Assembly (NCBI GenBank): GCA_021414065.1
Contig: JAIOPE010000061.1
Location: forward strand, 1 to 58,272
Reading direction: 5' to 3'
DNA from: Planctomycetota bacterium
GTDB lineage: Bacteria; Planctomycetota; JAJSAM01; JAJVHW01
DNA: 58,272 bases
A program made the position numbers and the translations under genes. Each line of letters begins with the position of its first letter. Within the stretch, counting starts at the first letter, position 1. Under the pieces are notes generated by a model. It saw nothing but the letters and a program-made list of their open reading frames with translations. It did no database searches and was not told the DNA's origin. Shown here piece after piece: positions 1 to 8,632 of the stretch.

Positions 1-70
1 GCGCAGTGAGGGGTTGCAGGCTCGAAGACGCACGATGCTGACCGGCGCGGGCGAATACTCCGACAGGCTG

Positions 71-697
71 CTAGAACGGAATGTCGTCGAAGTCCACGCC
101 TTCGGCCGGCCCGGACGGGCGTGTGTTTCCGCCGCTGTTCCCACCGGCGCCCACCCCGCCGCTGCGCGCCGGTCCGCCGGGACCGGGACCCTGCGAGCCG
201 CCACCCGACGGTGCACCGCCGGAGCCGGCCGACGATCCCGACTCGCTGCGGCCACGATAGCCACCGCCTCCGCCTCCGCCTCCGCCTCCGCCGCCACCGC
301 CTCCACCTTCACCGTCGCGCTGAGCGCTACCCAGGAACTGCACCCGCTCGGCGACGACATCCAGCTTCGAACGCTTCTGGTGCGTCTCGCGGTCTTCCCA
401 GGTGCTGAAGTTCAGGCGCCCCTCGATGAACACCGGGCGCCCCTTCTTCAGGTACTCGTTGGACGTCTCCGCCTGGCGTCCGAAGACGGTGATGTCCACG
501 AACGTCGTCTCTTCCTGCTTGTTGCCCGCCTGGTCGCGCCACTCGCGGTTCACGGCGAGGCCGAACTTGCAGATCGCGCTCCCGCCGCCGCCACCAGCAC
601 CGGCCCCTCCGCCGCCGCCGGCCCCGCCACCCGCGTATCGCAGCTCCGGGTCGCGCGTCAGGTTGCCCATCAGGAAAACTCTGTTCAGACTGGCCAT
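71..697 (-). CDS. ssb: Single-stranded DNA-binding protein
   Basis: This gene encodes the SSB protein that coats single-stranded DNA during replication, repair and recombination. The N-terminal OB fold opens with ASLNRVFLMGNLTRDPELRY, and the protein ends in the acidic tail DFDDIPF, the SSB interaction tip. Between them is a long glycine-rich linker with a run of glycines encoded by tandem GGC/GGA-type triplets near 262-300. The length is 208 residues, slightly above the usual 150-180 because of the linker and a glycine insertion after residue 20. I place the start at 697 because GGAGGT lies just upstream; an upstream in-frame ATG at 757 would add 20 unconserved residues. Unlike many bacteria, rpsF and rpsR are not adjacent. 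The function is secure. Confidence 0.95.
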   Translation of the reverse strand: MASLNRVFLMGNLTRDPELRYAGGGAGGGGGAGAGGGGGSAICKFGLAVNREWRDQAGNKQEETTFVDITVFGRQAETSNEYLKKGRPVFIEGRLNFSTWEDRETHQKRSKLDVVAERVQFLGSAQRDGEGGGGGGGGGGGGGGGGYRGRSESGSSAGSGGAPSGGGSQGPGPGGPARSGGVGAGGNSGGNTRPSGPAEGVDFDDIPF

Positions 698-737
698 CTC
701 ACACCTCCAGGCGGCGCGACACATCGCGCAGCCCGCG

Positions 738-767
738 TTGACTCGAGCAGGCATCAACGGCTACGAT
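738..767 (+). promoter_or_regulatory. Candidate sigma-70-type promoter
   Basis: TTGACT at 738-743 and TACGAT at 762-767 are separated by 18 bp, and the ATG of the PilZ-type gene follows about 70 bp later. The assignment rests only on match to consensus. Confidence 0.35.
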
Positions 768-836
768 CCGCACGCGCGGACCCGCCTCACACGAACGACG
801 ACGGACGAGTCCGTCGAAAGACATCGAGGACCGACC

Positions 837-1313
837 ATGACCAACGCCACCGCAAGCTCGCAGCCCGGACCTTCGAGTGACGAGCGTCGCCGCGCCCGCC
901 GGGCGAAGGCACCGTCCGGCTTGGGCCTTCGCATTCCGGGACTCCTCGATCCGGCAGTCGTCGAGGACATCTCGTCGAGCGGTGTCTGCTGCACGACGGT
1001 GCAGGCGGTCCCGCTGCTCAGTCAGGTCCAATTGGTCCTGCTCCTGCCGATCGGCGGGACCACGCGCGAAGTCGTCTGCGCCGGCGCGGTGGTGCGATGC
1101 GCCCGCCGCGGCGGCGCTTCCGGCGACAGCCGACGCCGCGCACACGGGTCTCTGGACGCTCGCGTCGGCTCGTCGCAGCACGGGGCCTCGCACGGTGGTT
1201 CCGAAGGAGCCGTCCATGAGACGGCGATCTTCTTCACGGAGATCGATGACGCCGACCGCACCGCGCTGGACGAGTACGTCTCGTCGCTCCATCGCGCGGG
1301 CATGGTCGCCTGA
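837..1313 (+). CDS. PilZ-domain-like protein
   Basis: This 158-residue protein has the two hallmarks of a PilZ c-di-GMP-binding domain. There is an arginine cluster near residue 16 (RRRARRAK), and a D-x-S-x-x-G motif about 25 residues later (VEDISSSGVCC). A hydrophobic beta strand (QLVLLLPIGG) then follows. A role in responding to c-di-GMP is inferred from these motifs alone. The C-terminal half is low in conserved features. The ATG at 837 is chosen because the conserved region starts about 15 residues later. The gene is divergent from ssb and stands alone. Confidence 0.6.
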   Translation: MTNATASSQPGPSSDERRRARRAKAPSGLGLRIPGLLDPAVVEDISSSGVCCTTVQAVPLLSQVQLVLLLPIGGTTREVVCAGAVVRCARRGGASGDSRRRAHGSLDARVGSSQHGASHGGSEGAVHETAIFFTEIDDADRTALDEYVSSLHRAGMVA

Positions 1314-1448
1314 TCCAGCCGAGAAACAGAGACTAGCGCGCCACAGGGACGCCCTCGACGCGTCGGATGATCACGCTACCGACGCGCGGTGCCGCGCACC
1401 GGCGAAGCACGGCCGATCGGCTTCGTGCCACGTCGAGATGCGCCGAGC

Positions 1449-2798
1449 TCAGGACCGCGGTACCTCAGTCGCCTGCGCCCGGCCCGCGAGTTCGTCGTCG
1501 AGGAGCCGATTCCCGGCGGACCGCCCCGCGGCGAACGGCTCACCGCCGCAGAGTCCGGCAGCGAACGCCGCGGAGAGCATCGACGCCATGTGCAGCGCAC
1601 CGACCGACTGCGGCGAGATGGCAGGCAGGCGCACGACGATGCACGGAACTCCGGCCTCGCGGAGGAAACGCCGGAAGGCGGAACTCGTCGTGAGCGCGAT
1701 CTCCGAGAGGTTGCGACCGGCGAGAAGTTCGAGCCCTGGGCCGTCCTTCGGCATGGCGCGGTCCCGGCTCACCTTGCCCGACTCGATGAGCACGACAGCG
1801 AAGTCGCCCTTCGACGCCGCGATGCGAGCGACGAGCGGAGAGAAGTCGCGCGCCAGCGACGCCGACTCGCAGCGCCGCCTGGCAGACGGCTCCCCGGGAG
1901 CGGCGCCGATGCTCTCCTCGAACAGACGTGCCATGTGCTCGGCGGTGGACGAGAGGCCCTCCGCCGCGGAGACGAACATGTGGCTGCGGCGCCCGCGACC
2001 CGACGCGAGCACGTGGAGCACGGCGGCAAGCTGGTAGGCCGGGTTCGTGCGGAGATCCTCGCCTGCGGTTCGCTCAGCCGCGCCGTGCGCGCCGCCGAGC
2101 ACGCCGCGGACGTCGATCCCGGCGATCGCAGCCGGCAGGAGCCCGATGGGGGTCAGCGCCGCGTATCGGGCGGGCACGTTCGACGCGACGTCGAACGCGA
2201 GGAGCCCGTCGCGCAGCGCCGCTTCACGGAGAGCGCCGGATCGCGGGTCGGTCACGACCACGAGGTGGTCCTGGAACCCCGGCCCGATCCGCTTCTTCGC
2301 GACGTCGCGCCCCACGGCGAACTGTGTCAGTGCCTGCGGGTCGGTGCCGCCCTTCGAGAGCGAGACCAGCAGCGTCTGCTCGATCGGGAACGCCTCGAGG
2401 AACGCGCCGAGGTGATCCGCGTCTGCCGTGTCCACGAGCACCACGCGAGGGCGCCCGGCGCGCCCCGACGACTGCAGCAGGTTGTGGAAGGGGTGCGCGA
2501 GCGCGCCGAGCATCGAAGCTGCGACGTCGGCCTCAGCACCGGTGGCGAGCACCGCCACGCTGTCGAATCGCGCGGCGAGCGACTCGGCGGCCTCGCGGGC
2601 GCGCATCGCCTCCTTGCCGAGCATGTAGAGGTCGCCGAACCCGACCTGGCCGCGGGCGCGGGCCAGCAACAGGTCGTCGTGGACCTGACGGCCGCGGGCG
2701 ACCAGTCCGTCGAGTTCACCGAGCGAAACTCCGCCGTGCGGCAGAGTGGGCGACTCGAGCGCTCCGGCGGCGTCGATCATGAAGGCGTCGAAACTCAT
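1449..2798 (-). CDS. pgi: Glucose-6-phosphate isomerase-like protein
   Basis: This 449-residue protein carries the SIS-fold signatures of phosphoglucose isomerase, which interconverts glucose-6-phosphate and fructose-6-phosphate. The sugar-phosphate loop appears as SLSKGGTDPQ, where the family usually has SKSGGT. The family signature appears as NVPARYAALTPIGLLPAAIA. Both motifs are recognisable but altered: one glycine of the usual GGT is displaced, and P-G-G-R is P-A-R. The substrate could therefore differ. The start at 2798 is supported by GGAGGAAG immediately upstream. The gene is on the opposite strand to the PilZ gene, with a 523-bp gap upstream. Confidence 0.75.
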   Translation of the reverse strand: MSFDAFMIDAAGALESPTLPHGGVSLGELDGLVARGRQVHDDLLLARARGQVGFGDLYMLGKEAMRAREAAESLAARFDSVAVLATGAEADVAASMLGALAHPFHNLLQSSGRAGRPRVVLVDTADADHLGAFLEAFPIEQTLLVSLSKGGTDPQALTQFAVGRDVAKKRIGPGFQDHLVVVTDPRSGALREAALRDGLLAFDVASNVPARYAALTPIGLLPAAIAGIDVRGVLGGAHGAAERTAGEDLRTNPAYQLAAVLHVLASGRGRRSHMFVSAAEGLSSTAEHMARLFEESIGAAPGEPSARRRCESASLARDFSPLVARIAASKGDFAVVLIESGKVSRDRAMPKDGPGLELLAGRNLSEIALTTSSAFRRFLREAGVPCIVVRLPAISPQSVGALHMASMLSAAFAAGLCGGEPFAAGRSAGNRLLDDELAGRAQATEVPRS

Positions 2799-3321
2799 GC
2801 TCGGGCTTCCTCCGCTCGGATCGTAGGTTCCGGAGGCGCGCGGCCGGACGAAGAACCTGCCCAACGCACGGCGCCCCCGCGAAGTGTGCCTCCCCGCCGG
2901 GACTGCTGGAGCGACTTCGGGACGCGCGCGGCATGCGGAGACGGCAGCGGAGACCGCAGCGGAGACCGCAGCGAGACGACCACAGATCGGCACTCGAGTG
3001 GCGCCGCCGGTGCCCGGCCCGGGGCACCCGGGGCACCCGGGCCCTTGCGCTGCGCGCCCCGGGCTGCTTGCGGTGAGTTGTCACGTGCGACCGACGCCCC
3101 CACCTCCGGCCTCTGGGCCGTTCGAAGTCGCCACCCAGTAGTCGTCTGGGCACCCCCAAAAGTGACATCCGGATTCCGGGAAAATCCGAGACCCGGCCCG
3201 GGACCGGTCCGCCGTCGCGCCGAACGCGCCCCGGCGACGACGGCGCCGACCGCGGGCAAGTCGGCGACGCGCGCGATCTCCACCGCCGGAGGGCGTGGGA
3301 CACCGCCACGACGCGACCGAA
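2799..3321. other. Intergenic stretch, GC-rich, with short tandem repeats
   Basis: I see no convincing gene here. The stretch has three tandem 12-bp units (GAGACSGCAGCG) at 2938-2973 and a repeated GGGGCACCC motif around 3016-3045. Long open frames exist on both strands, but they have no ribosome-binding sites or family signatures and fit random opening in GC-rich DNA. Confidence 0.5.
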
Positions 3322-4356
3322 TCACCGAGTGCGAACGAGCTGAGCGTCGTCGATCCCAGCGGCCAGGCGCGCGCCGCGGGAGGCGCCGAGCCAGCGCCGC
3401 GCGTCGAGCGCGTACCCGGCAGTCCGCGGAACACCTGGGCAGACGCCCTCGAAGTACCGATTCCACATCGACATGAAGGCCTCGCGCAGGTACTTCGCGA
3501 GCATCGACGCAAGGCCGGTCTCCGGCGCCTCGGCGTCGCCGCCCACGACGAACCGCACCTCAGCCTCGGCATCGTCGAGCTTGACGCGGTACCTGGAACA
3601 CGTAGGCGTCTCCTCGAGCGGCCAGGTGAACCGCTGCGGCCAGCGCGCCATCATCGGCGGGAGATAGAAACGCCGCCCGCCCTGGCGATCCATCACCGCG
3701 CCGACGGCCTCTCCTGGCCGCCGCAGCGCCGAGAGGCGATCGAAGGCGTCAGCCGAGCGCGCGAACAGCACGTCGGCCTTGTTCGGTTGCGTCTCGAAGT
3801 CGCGATTGAGACGCGACTCGGGAATGACGTCGGCCCGGAAACCCACGAACTCGACGCCCGCGGCGGCGAGCGCGTCGCGGAGGCGCGTGGCCGCCTGCTC
3901 GACGACTGCGACGTCTGCGACCAGCGGAGTCGGCGGTGCCGGCGCCGCGTACCACGGCAGGGCCGTGCGTTCCGCCGGGTCGCCGCCGACGGCGAGGAGC
4001 AGTTCGTCGAGCGTCGCGGGCCATCGGCCGTCGCCCCCGGCCCGGCAGGCGATGAAGGCCAGAACCGGAATCTCCAGTGCGGAAAGGTCGTGCGCAGGCC
4101 CGTAGATCGCCTTGCTGTCACCGACCACCAGACGGGCGCCGGCGCCGCTGGACCGTCGCCGCCCCGGCGCGGCGAGCGCAGCCGACAGCACGCGGCCGAG
4201 ATCCGTGTCGAACGGCACTGCAGCGCCGACGTCGGTGTCGCCCCGTCGGTCGTTGTGTCCGACGGTCGCCCCGTCGAACCGAAATGCGGCGCCTGCGACG
4301 ACCAGTGGACCCAGCGTCGGACCGAGTCCAGCCTCGTCAATTCCGATACGGAGCAT
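3322..4356 (-). CDS. Ribonuclease HII/HIII-family protein (extended)
   Basis: This protein has the fold and probable active site of type 2 ribonucleases H, which cleave RNA in RNA-DNA hybrids. The N-terminus IGIDEAGLGPTLGPLVVAG supplies the Asp-Glu pair. GDSK follows, then VMDRQGGRRF, which aligns with the family's VDG motif. The C-terminus has GGDAEAPETGLASMLAKYLR, corresponding to the D...AS..AK..R motif. At 344 residues it is far longer than RNase HII (about 200). The excess is an insertion of about 100 residues after the first motif, so this is a divergent subfamily or a related nuclease. I start at 4356 (MLRIGIDEAG); an ATG at 4443 would add 29 unconserved residues. Confidence 0.7.
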   Translation of the reverse strand: MLRIGIDEAGLGPTLGPLVVAGAAFRFDGATVGHNDRRGDTDVGAAVPFDTDLGRVLSAALAAPGRRRSSGAGARLVVGDSKAIYGPAHDLSALEIPVLAFIACRAGGDGRWPATLDELLLAVGGDPAERTALPWYAAPAPPTPLVADVAVVEQAATRLRDALAAAGVEFVGFRADVIPESRLNRDFETQPNKADVLFARSADAFDRLSALRRPGEAVGAVMDRQGGRRFYLPPMMARWPQRFTWPLEETPTCSRYRVKLDDAEAEVRFVVGGDAEAPETGLASMLAKYLREAFMSMWNRYFEGVCPGVPRTAGYALDARRWLGASRGARLAAGIDDAQLVRTR

Positions 4357-4525
4357 CCGGCCTCGCTGTTCGGGAGCAACGGCGTCCGCCGCGACGTCGG
4401 GATCTCCCCGAGTCGCTCGCGCCCACTGGAGACGCGACGCCACCGGGCGTGCGTCTCAGGTCGGGCCGTCGCCCGATCCGATGGTACGGACGGGGCGGGA
4501 CGCACCCCAGAGCCCGGAGACTCCG

Positions 4526-4921
4526 ATGATCCCCTGCCTGCTCGTGACAGCCGACACCGCCATCCGTGACGTCCTCAAGGTCGGACTCGACCAGACCGGT
4601 GCATTCCACGTGGACGTGGCGGAAGACCAGTGGGCCATCGAGATGGCCCGGTCCAAGCCGTACCGCGTGGTGATCGCCGATACGTCGCTCTCCGACGGTT
4701 CGGACGGCCTGGAACTGTTGCGCCGAGTTCGCGAGGTCGCCGCCGACGCGGAACTGCTCTTCATCGCGCGGAACCGGAACCAGAGCCGTCACCTCGGCAG
4801 GGACAAGCAGCAACTCGGGCTCTACGGGTTCATCCACGTCCCGGTCGAGCCGATCGAGTACTACCGCCTCCTCGCTCGGCTGCTCGAACGCGTCGGCGCA
4901 GTGCCCGTTTCCGCGTCCTGA
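4526..4921 (+). CDS. Stand-alone receiver domain, degenerate
   Basis: A 131-residue single-domain response-regulator receiver with no output domain. The phosphoacceptor position is kept (VVIADTSLSDGSDGLELL, Asp in IADTS). The acidic pair near the N-terminus is reduced (LVTADTAIRDVL). The conserved lysine before the last strand is replaced (GFIHVPVEP where receivers have KP). Without that lysine, phosphorylation-dependent switching is doubtful, so this may be a pseudo-receiver used for protein contacts. No histidine kinase is adjacent. It lies divergent from the RNase HII-like gene. Confidence 0.7.
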   Translation: MIPCLLVTADTAIRDVLKVGLDQTGAFHVDVAEDQWAIEMARSKPYRVVIADTSLSDGSDGLELLRRVREVAADAELLFIARNRNQSRHLGRDKQQLGLYGFIHVPVEPIEYYRLLARLLERVGAVPVSAS

Positions 4922-5045
4922 CCCCGCCGGGATCCGACATCCGGCGGTGCGGCTCCACCGCGCCGACGGGCGATCCCTCGGTTGCCAGTTGGCGCACACG
5001 CAGGCGCACAGGCCGGTACGCAGGCACGCGCGCAGACTGTCGCGG

Positions 5046-5093
5046 TGAACGCCATGGTGAACACCACGGTGAGCGCCACGCTGAACGCGGTGC
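5046..5093. repeat. Four imperfect 12-bp tandem repeats
   Basis: Units of the form GTGAACGCCATG are repeated four times end to end with 1-3 differences each. They lie between the receiver gene and tRNA-Thr, and no gene is evident. Confidence 0.6.
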
Positions 5094-5183
5094 CGACGGG
5101 GAAACCGGCAGGTCCGCAGGGGCGAGCGGCGCAAGCCGTCCCCGGGCGCCGATAGGTCCGGCACCCGGGGAACGACGTAACTC

Positions 5184-5258
5184 TGGAGCCCACGGTCGGA
5201 TTTGAACCGACGACCCCCGCTTTACGAAAGCGGTGCTCTACCGCTGAGCTACGCGGGC
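5184..5258 (-). tRNA. tRNA-Thr (anticodon CGU)
   Basis: The minus strand folds as a cloverleaf. The acceptor arm is GCCCGCG paired with CGTGGGC (one G-U), the D-arm contains AGCTCAGCGGTAGAGC, and the anticodon stem is CCGCT/AGCGG around loop TTCGTAA, giving anticodon CGT. The T-arm is GTCGGTTCAAATCCGAC. The CCA end is encoded after discriminator T. It reads ACG threonine codons. Confidence 0.95.
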
Positions 5259-5399
5259 CCGGAGAAGCTCGGGAATGTAGCGACGGCTGCCCGCGCCGCC
5301 TCGCGATTCCACGGCGTCGTGTCGCGCCGATCACGTGGAGATCGTGCGTCCATGGCAGCAACGGCGCTCCGCAGAGGGGCCGCGACCGGGGTTCACGCT

Positions 5400-6527
5400 A
5401 TGATCTCCCCCATGGGCGCCGCCATAACCCCGTGTACACGATGCGGCACGCGACTCGACCCCGCGTATCGGTTCTGCCCCGGCTGCGCGCTCCCGACGGC
5501 CGGCGACAACGTGCTGTCCACCGAGATCGGTGCGAGGCGACAGGAGGCCGAGCGCCGCGTGCGGACGAGCGCCGCGTGGAAGCGAACCGCGCTGACCCTG
5601 TCCGTGTCCACGATGGTGGTGTTCGTAGCCGGTCTCGGCCTGGTGCTGTTCCGGCGGGACGTGCTCACTCGGTGGATCGCCGCGCCGCCGGACCCGGAGC
5701 CGGCGGCGCGGCCGGCACCGAGCCGACCGTGGGAGCCCGACTGGGTCTCGATCCCGGTCGGTGCCTTCGCGCAGGGCGACCCGTCTGATCCGCAGCCGAT
5801 GACCGTGGACCAGCCGTACCTGATCGCCCGATACGAGACGCCGAACTCGCTGTGGGCGGAGTTCCTGGCGAGCCGCGCCGAGCAGATCAGGGAACTCGGG
5901 ATGGACAGCGACACGAACCCCGGCGAACGAGGCGGCTGGACGACCGACCCCGAAGGTCTGCCGCGGCCGCCGAAGGGCGACACGGAGCGCCCGGTCAGGA
6001 ACGTCACGCCGCTCGCTGCCGCCCTCTTCTGCGAGTGGCTGACCGACCGACTGGCAGAGCCGGGCTGGGAGATCCGACTCCCGACGCGACTCGAGTGGGA
6101 GTACGCAGCCCGCGGCGAGCGCAGCCTCGTCTATCCCTGGGGCAACGAGTTCTACGTGGTCCCGCCCACCGGTACCGGCTCCGAGCTGCCGACGACGAAG
6201 CGGAACATCTTCACGTCGGGTCCGTCGAAGGTCTACGCGGTGGACGACGACACAGGCCCGTTCGAGGTCGTCGCGATGGGGACGAACGTCTCCGAGATGG
6301 CGATCTCGTCGGCCGACCTCGTCGAGCCGGGCGAGACCATCCGCCAACTGCTCTCGACGCGCCTCGTCGAGGCGTCGCGGTGCGGAGCGTCGTTCGCCGA
6401 CACCGCGCCGAAGGCCGAGAACAACGCCCGAACCTGGAACACCAGCCGCTACTTCGAGCCGGGGCAACGGTTCGCCGACGTCGGCATCCGACTCGTGAAA
6501 GCGAAGCGCCCGGCCATCGTGAAATGA
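5400..6527 (+). CDS. Zinc-ribbon, membrane-anchored FGE/sulfatase-modifying-factor domain protein
   Basis: The predicted protein has about 375 residues. It starts with a zinc ribbon (CTRCG...CPGC), has a transmembrane segment near residues 65-87 (ALTLSVSTMVVFVAGLGLVL), and then a formylglycine-generating-enzyme/SUMF1-type domain. Family landmarks are WVSIPVGAFAQGD, RPVRNVT, EIRLPTRLEWEYAARG, YPWGNEF and the C-terminal DVGIRLVKA. The catalytic cysteine pair of true FGEs is not evident and the RGGSW motif is missing (EASRCGASF), so an extracytoplasmic binding role is more likely than sulfatase activation. The start could equally be the ATG at 5412; neither has a clear ribosome-binding site. Confidence 0.8.
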   Translation: MISPMGAAITPCTRCGTRLDPAYRFCPGCALPTAGDNVLSTEIGARRQEAERRVRTSAAWKRTALTLSVSTMVVFVAGLGLVLFRRDVLTRWIAAPPDPEPAARPAPSRPWEPDWVSIPVGAFAQGDPSDPQPMTVDQPYLIARYETPNSLWAEFLASRAEQIRELGMDSDTNPGERGGWTTDPEGLPRPPKGDTERPVRNVTPLAAALFCEWLTDRLAEPGWEIRLPTRLEWEYAARGERSLVYPWGNEFYVVPPTGTGSELPTTKRNIFTSGPSKVYAVDDDTGPFEVVAMGTNVSEMAISSADLVEPGETIRQLLSTRLVEASRCGASFADTAPKAENNARTWNTSRYFEPGQRFADVGIRLVKAKRPAIVK

Positions 6528-6558
6528 CCGGGCGCCGGGATCAACCGATGGACGGGGG

Positions 6559-6804
6559 CTACTCTGCGACCTCGGCAGGCGTCTCGGAGGTCACGCGCTT
6601 CTTCGTTGCGCGCTTCAGCTTGTCTTCGGCCTTCAGCGTGGACTTGAGCTTCGGGATGGTGCCCGCGCCCTCGATCGCGCCCTTGCCGATCAGCCGGGAC
6701 ATCTTCCGCTGCCAAACCACCTGGATGCACTCCGACATGTAGGGGCAGTCCTTGGTCAGGCAGATCACGTCCTCGCGTCCGAAGCACCACTTCTTCTTGC
6801 CCAT
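6559..6804 (-). CDS. Small four-cysteine basic protein of unknown function
   Basis: An 81-residue lysine-rich protein with four cysteines near the N-terminus, spaced C-x7-C-x4-C-x5-C (residues 7-26), which could bind a metal. The rest is basic and helical (KLKSTLKAEDKLKRATKK). GGGAGGC precedes the ATG at a proper distance, supporting translation. I do not recognise a family. It is convergent with the FGE-domain gene. Confidence 0.6.
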   Translation of the reverse strand: MGKKKWCFGREDVICLTKDCPYMSECIQVVWQRKMSRLIGKGAIEGAGTIPKLKSTLKAEDKLKRATKKRVTSETPAEVAE

Positions 6805-7219
6805 GGCAGCGCCTCCCGGCCGTCTGGATCGGCGGGGCCCGCGGCCCCGGCGCCCGTCCAGAACGCTTTGACGGTACCCCCGCCCCCAGGGGCGGGTCAA
6901 GCGGTCGTTTTGGGACGGGCCCCCACAGGTGGGGGGATTCGTCCCATCGAACGCCCTCTGTGGCCCTATCGGCTCGGCCCGCACGAACGCCGGAATCCGG
7001 GTGCAGACGCCCCCATCCGCCGGTCCCGGCGCCGGGCCGCCGACGGCTCTCGGGCAGACGACGGTGCTCCACCCGCCGCCGGAACGCGATCGGCGGCGGC
7101 CCGAGCCGGACAGGCTCCGGCTCGGGCCCTCGGGGGGTGTGCAAGCTCGGGTCCCGCCGCCCGGCCCGTTTCGAACAACGGAGCGAGACGGCAGCGCAGC
7201 ACCCGCTACAATCCCGCGC
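6805..7219. other. Intergenic stretch with strong hairpins
   Basis: No gene is apparent. An inverted repeat CCCGCCCC/GGGGCGGG lies near 6879-6898. A perfect 13-bp stem occupies 7098-7110 and 7116-7128 (GGCCCGAGCCGGA, loop CAGGC). The latter lies about 90 bp before the coiled-coil gene and could be a terminator or leader structure. Confidence 0.45.
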
Positions 7220-7786
7220 ATGCACACGCTCGAGTTGGATCTCGCGGAGGAGAAGCGCCGGATCGCCGACCTGGCCCGCCGTGCCCGCCTCCGCCTGGAC
7301 GAGACTGCCCGCGAGGCCGACGCGCTGCAAGCGCGCGGCGCAAAGGCGGCAACGGAGGGTGACGTGAAAGGCGCAGGCGAGTTGGAGCGCCGCAGCCAGA
7401 AGGCGCGGGCGTTGCAGCGTCGCTATCAGGATCTCGTACTCGAGCTGGAAGGCTCGGGCGAGCGGTTGGCTGCGGAGGTTCTCCTCGCGCGGCTGCAAGG
7501 TCCGGAAGTGGATCTTCTGGCGGGCGAGGTCGAACGGAATCGCGACCTTCTGCTCCAGCGAGCCACTGCGCTGCTCAAGTCGCGCGACCGGCACCGCGCT
7601 CTCCGTCAGAAGTGGGCCGAGTTGAACGAGAAGATCCGCGTCCTGCGCGCCGATCGCGGGCTGCAGGCGCCGAAGCAGGCCGCCGTCGATTTCCGCGTGA
7701 TCGTCTCGCCCCAGACCTACTCGCAGAAGCCCGACGGCCCGACACTCCGCGAGCTCTCGGACCTCATCCACCAGCTCGGTCTCTGA
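7220..7786 (+). CDS. Coiled-coil protein of unknown function
   Basis: A 188-residue protein that is almost entirely charged heptad-like helix (for example LAEEKRRIADLARRARLRLDE), with no membrane segment, signal or catalytic motif. The C-terminal 30 residues leave the coiled coil (VIVSPQTYSQKPDGPTLREL). The start at 7220 is chosen because conserved-looking helix begins immediately. It is 14 bp upstream of the pentapeptide-repeat gene and probably cotranscribed with it. I do not recognise the family. Confidence 0.65.
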   Translation: MHTLELDLAEEKRRIADLARRARLRLDETAREADALQARGAKAATEGDVKGAGELERRSQKARALQRRYQDLVLELEGSGERLAAEVLLARLQGPEVDLLAGEVERNRDLLLQRATALLKSRDRHRALRQKWAELNEKIRVLRADRGLQAPKQAAVDFRVIVSPQTYSQKPDGPTLRELSDLIHQLGL

Positions 7787-7800
7787 AGGGACATCCGCCC

Positions 7801-8424
7801 ATGTTCGTCTGCAGGCATGTCTGGACGACCGGACCCGACGCCGGGAAACGGTGCACGCTCGGCCCCCGCATGGAGGACGGCTTCTGCATCTTCCACTCTC
7901 AGGCCGACGAAGATCGCCACTGGCCCGACGACCTGGCCGGCCAGTTGGAGGAGCGCGCCCGAAGGGGGCTGCCGTTCGAGGGATTCCGCCTGCAGGACGT
8001 GAAACTCCGGCGGATCAATCTCACCGGCGCCGACCTGGCGGGAATCGACTTGTCCGGCGCTGACCTGTCGCTCGCCCAGCTCGTCAAGGCGAAGCTGCAG
8101 AAGGCGGATCTGACGAACGCGTTCCTCTTCGGCGCCAACATGCAGGAGGCCGACCTCTCGCGCTCGTTCCTACTCGGGGCGGATCTGGCGGAGTGCGACC
8201 TGTTCGGTGCATCGCTGAAGAGCGCGGACGCGTTCGGTGTGGACCTGCGCCGCGCGAACCTCTCGGTCGCCGACCTCACGGGTGCCGATCTGACCGAAGG
8301 CAACCTCGCGGGCGCGAACCTGAACGGCGCCAACCTCCAGAACACGAAGCTGGTGGACGCGCATCTCGAAGGCGTGGACGTCTCGCGCGCGAACTCGGCG
8401 CCGAACCTCGCCGGCGACGAGTAA
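7801..8424 (+). CDS. Pentapeptide-repeat protein
   Basis: A 207-residue protein. The N-terminus (about 60 residues) has C and H residues spaced as a possible metal site (MFVCRHVW...RCTLG...FCIFH). Residues 70-205 are continuous A(D/N)LXX pentapeptide repeats (for example LTGADLAGIDLSGADLS), which form a right-handed quadrilateral beta helix. Functions in the family range from gyrase mimicry to scaffolding, and nothing here points to one. GAAGGGA lies upstream of the ATG. Confidence 0.85.
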   Translation: MFVCRHVWTTGPDAGKRCTLGPRMEDGFCIFHSQADEDRHWPDDLAGQLEERARRGLPFEGFRLQDVKLRRINLTGADLAGIDLSGADLSLAQLVKAKLQKADLTNAFLFGANMQEADLSRSFLLGADLAECDLFGASLKSADAFGVDLRRANLSVADLTGADLTEGNLAGANLNGANLQNTKLVDAHLEGVDVSRANSAPNLAGDE

Positions 8425-8576
8425 CGCCGCCCTTCGCGTAGATCGTCGCCATCGCTCGCCGCCCGCAGGACGGTGACCTGGGGCGACTCCGCCGTTCGCT
8501 CGCCCGCCGCAGACGCCCACGGGCTCGGACGACACCGGCGTCGTCGCGCGCAGGGAGAACTGCGGCACCCCAACGA

Positions 8577-8608
8577 AGCAGCCCCGGACCACTCGGTCCG
8601 GGGCTGCT
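8577..8608 (-). terminator. Strong hairpin, probable terminator of the HEAT-repeat gene
   Basis: A perfect 14-bp stem (AGCAGCCCCGGACC paired with 8595-8608) with a 4-nt loop, about 25 bp past the stop codon of the gene ending at 8633. A short T-containing stretch follows on the minus strand. It could also act on the plus strand for the pentapeptide gene. Confidence 0.65.
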
Positions 8609-8632
8609 GAAACGTCGAGTGAACGCGGCGGA

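Noticed and set aside
2799..3321. Open frames upstream of the isomerase-like gene
   Set aside because: They have no start signals or family features, and they are rich in Arg/Pro/Gly from repeats.
5046..5070. Two GTGAAC sites near tRNA-Thr considered as a PhoB box
   Set aside because: They are 12 bp apart rather than 11, belong to a tandem repeat, and no phosphate gene is adjacent.
5046..5093. Possible CRISPR-like array
   Set aside because: The units are 12 bp with no spacers, and no cas gene is in the window.
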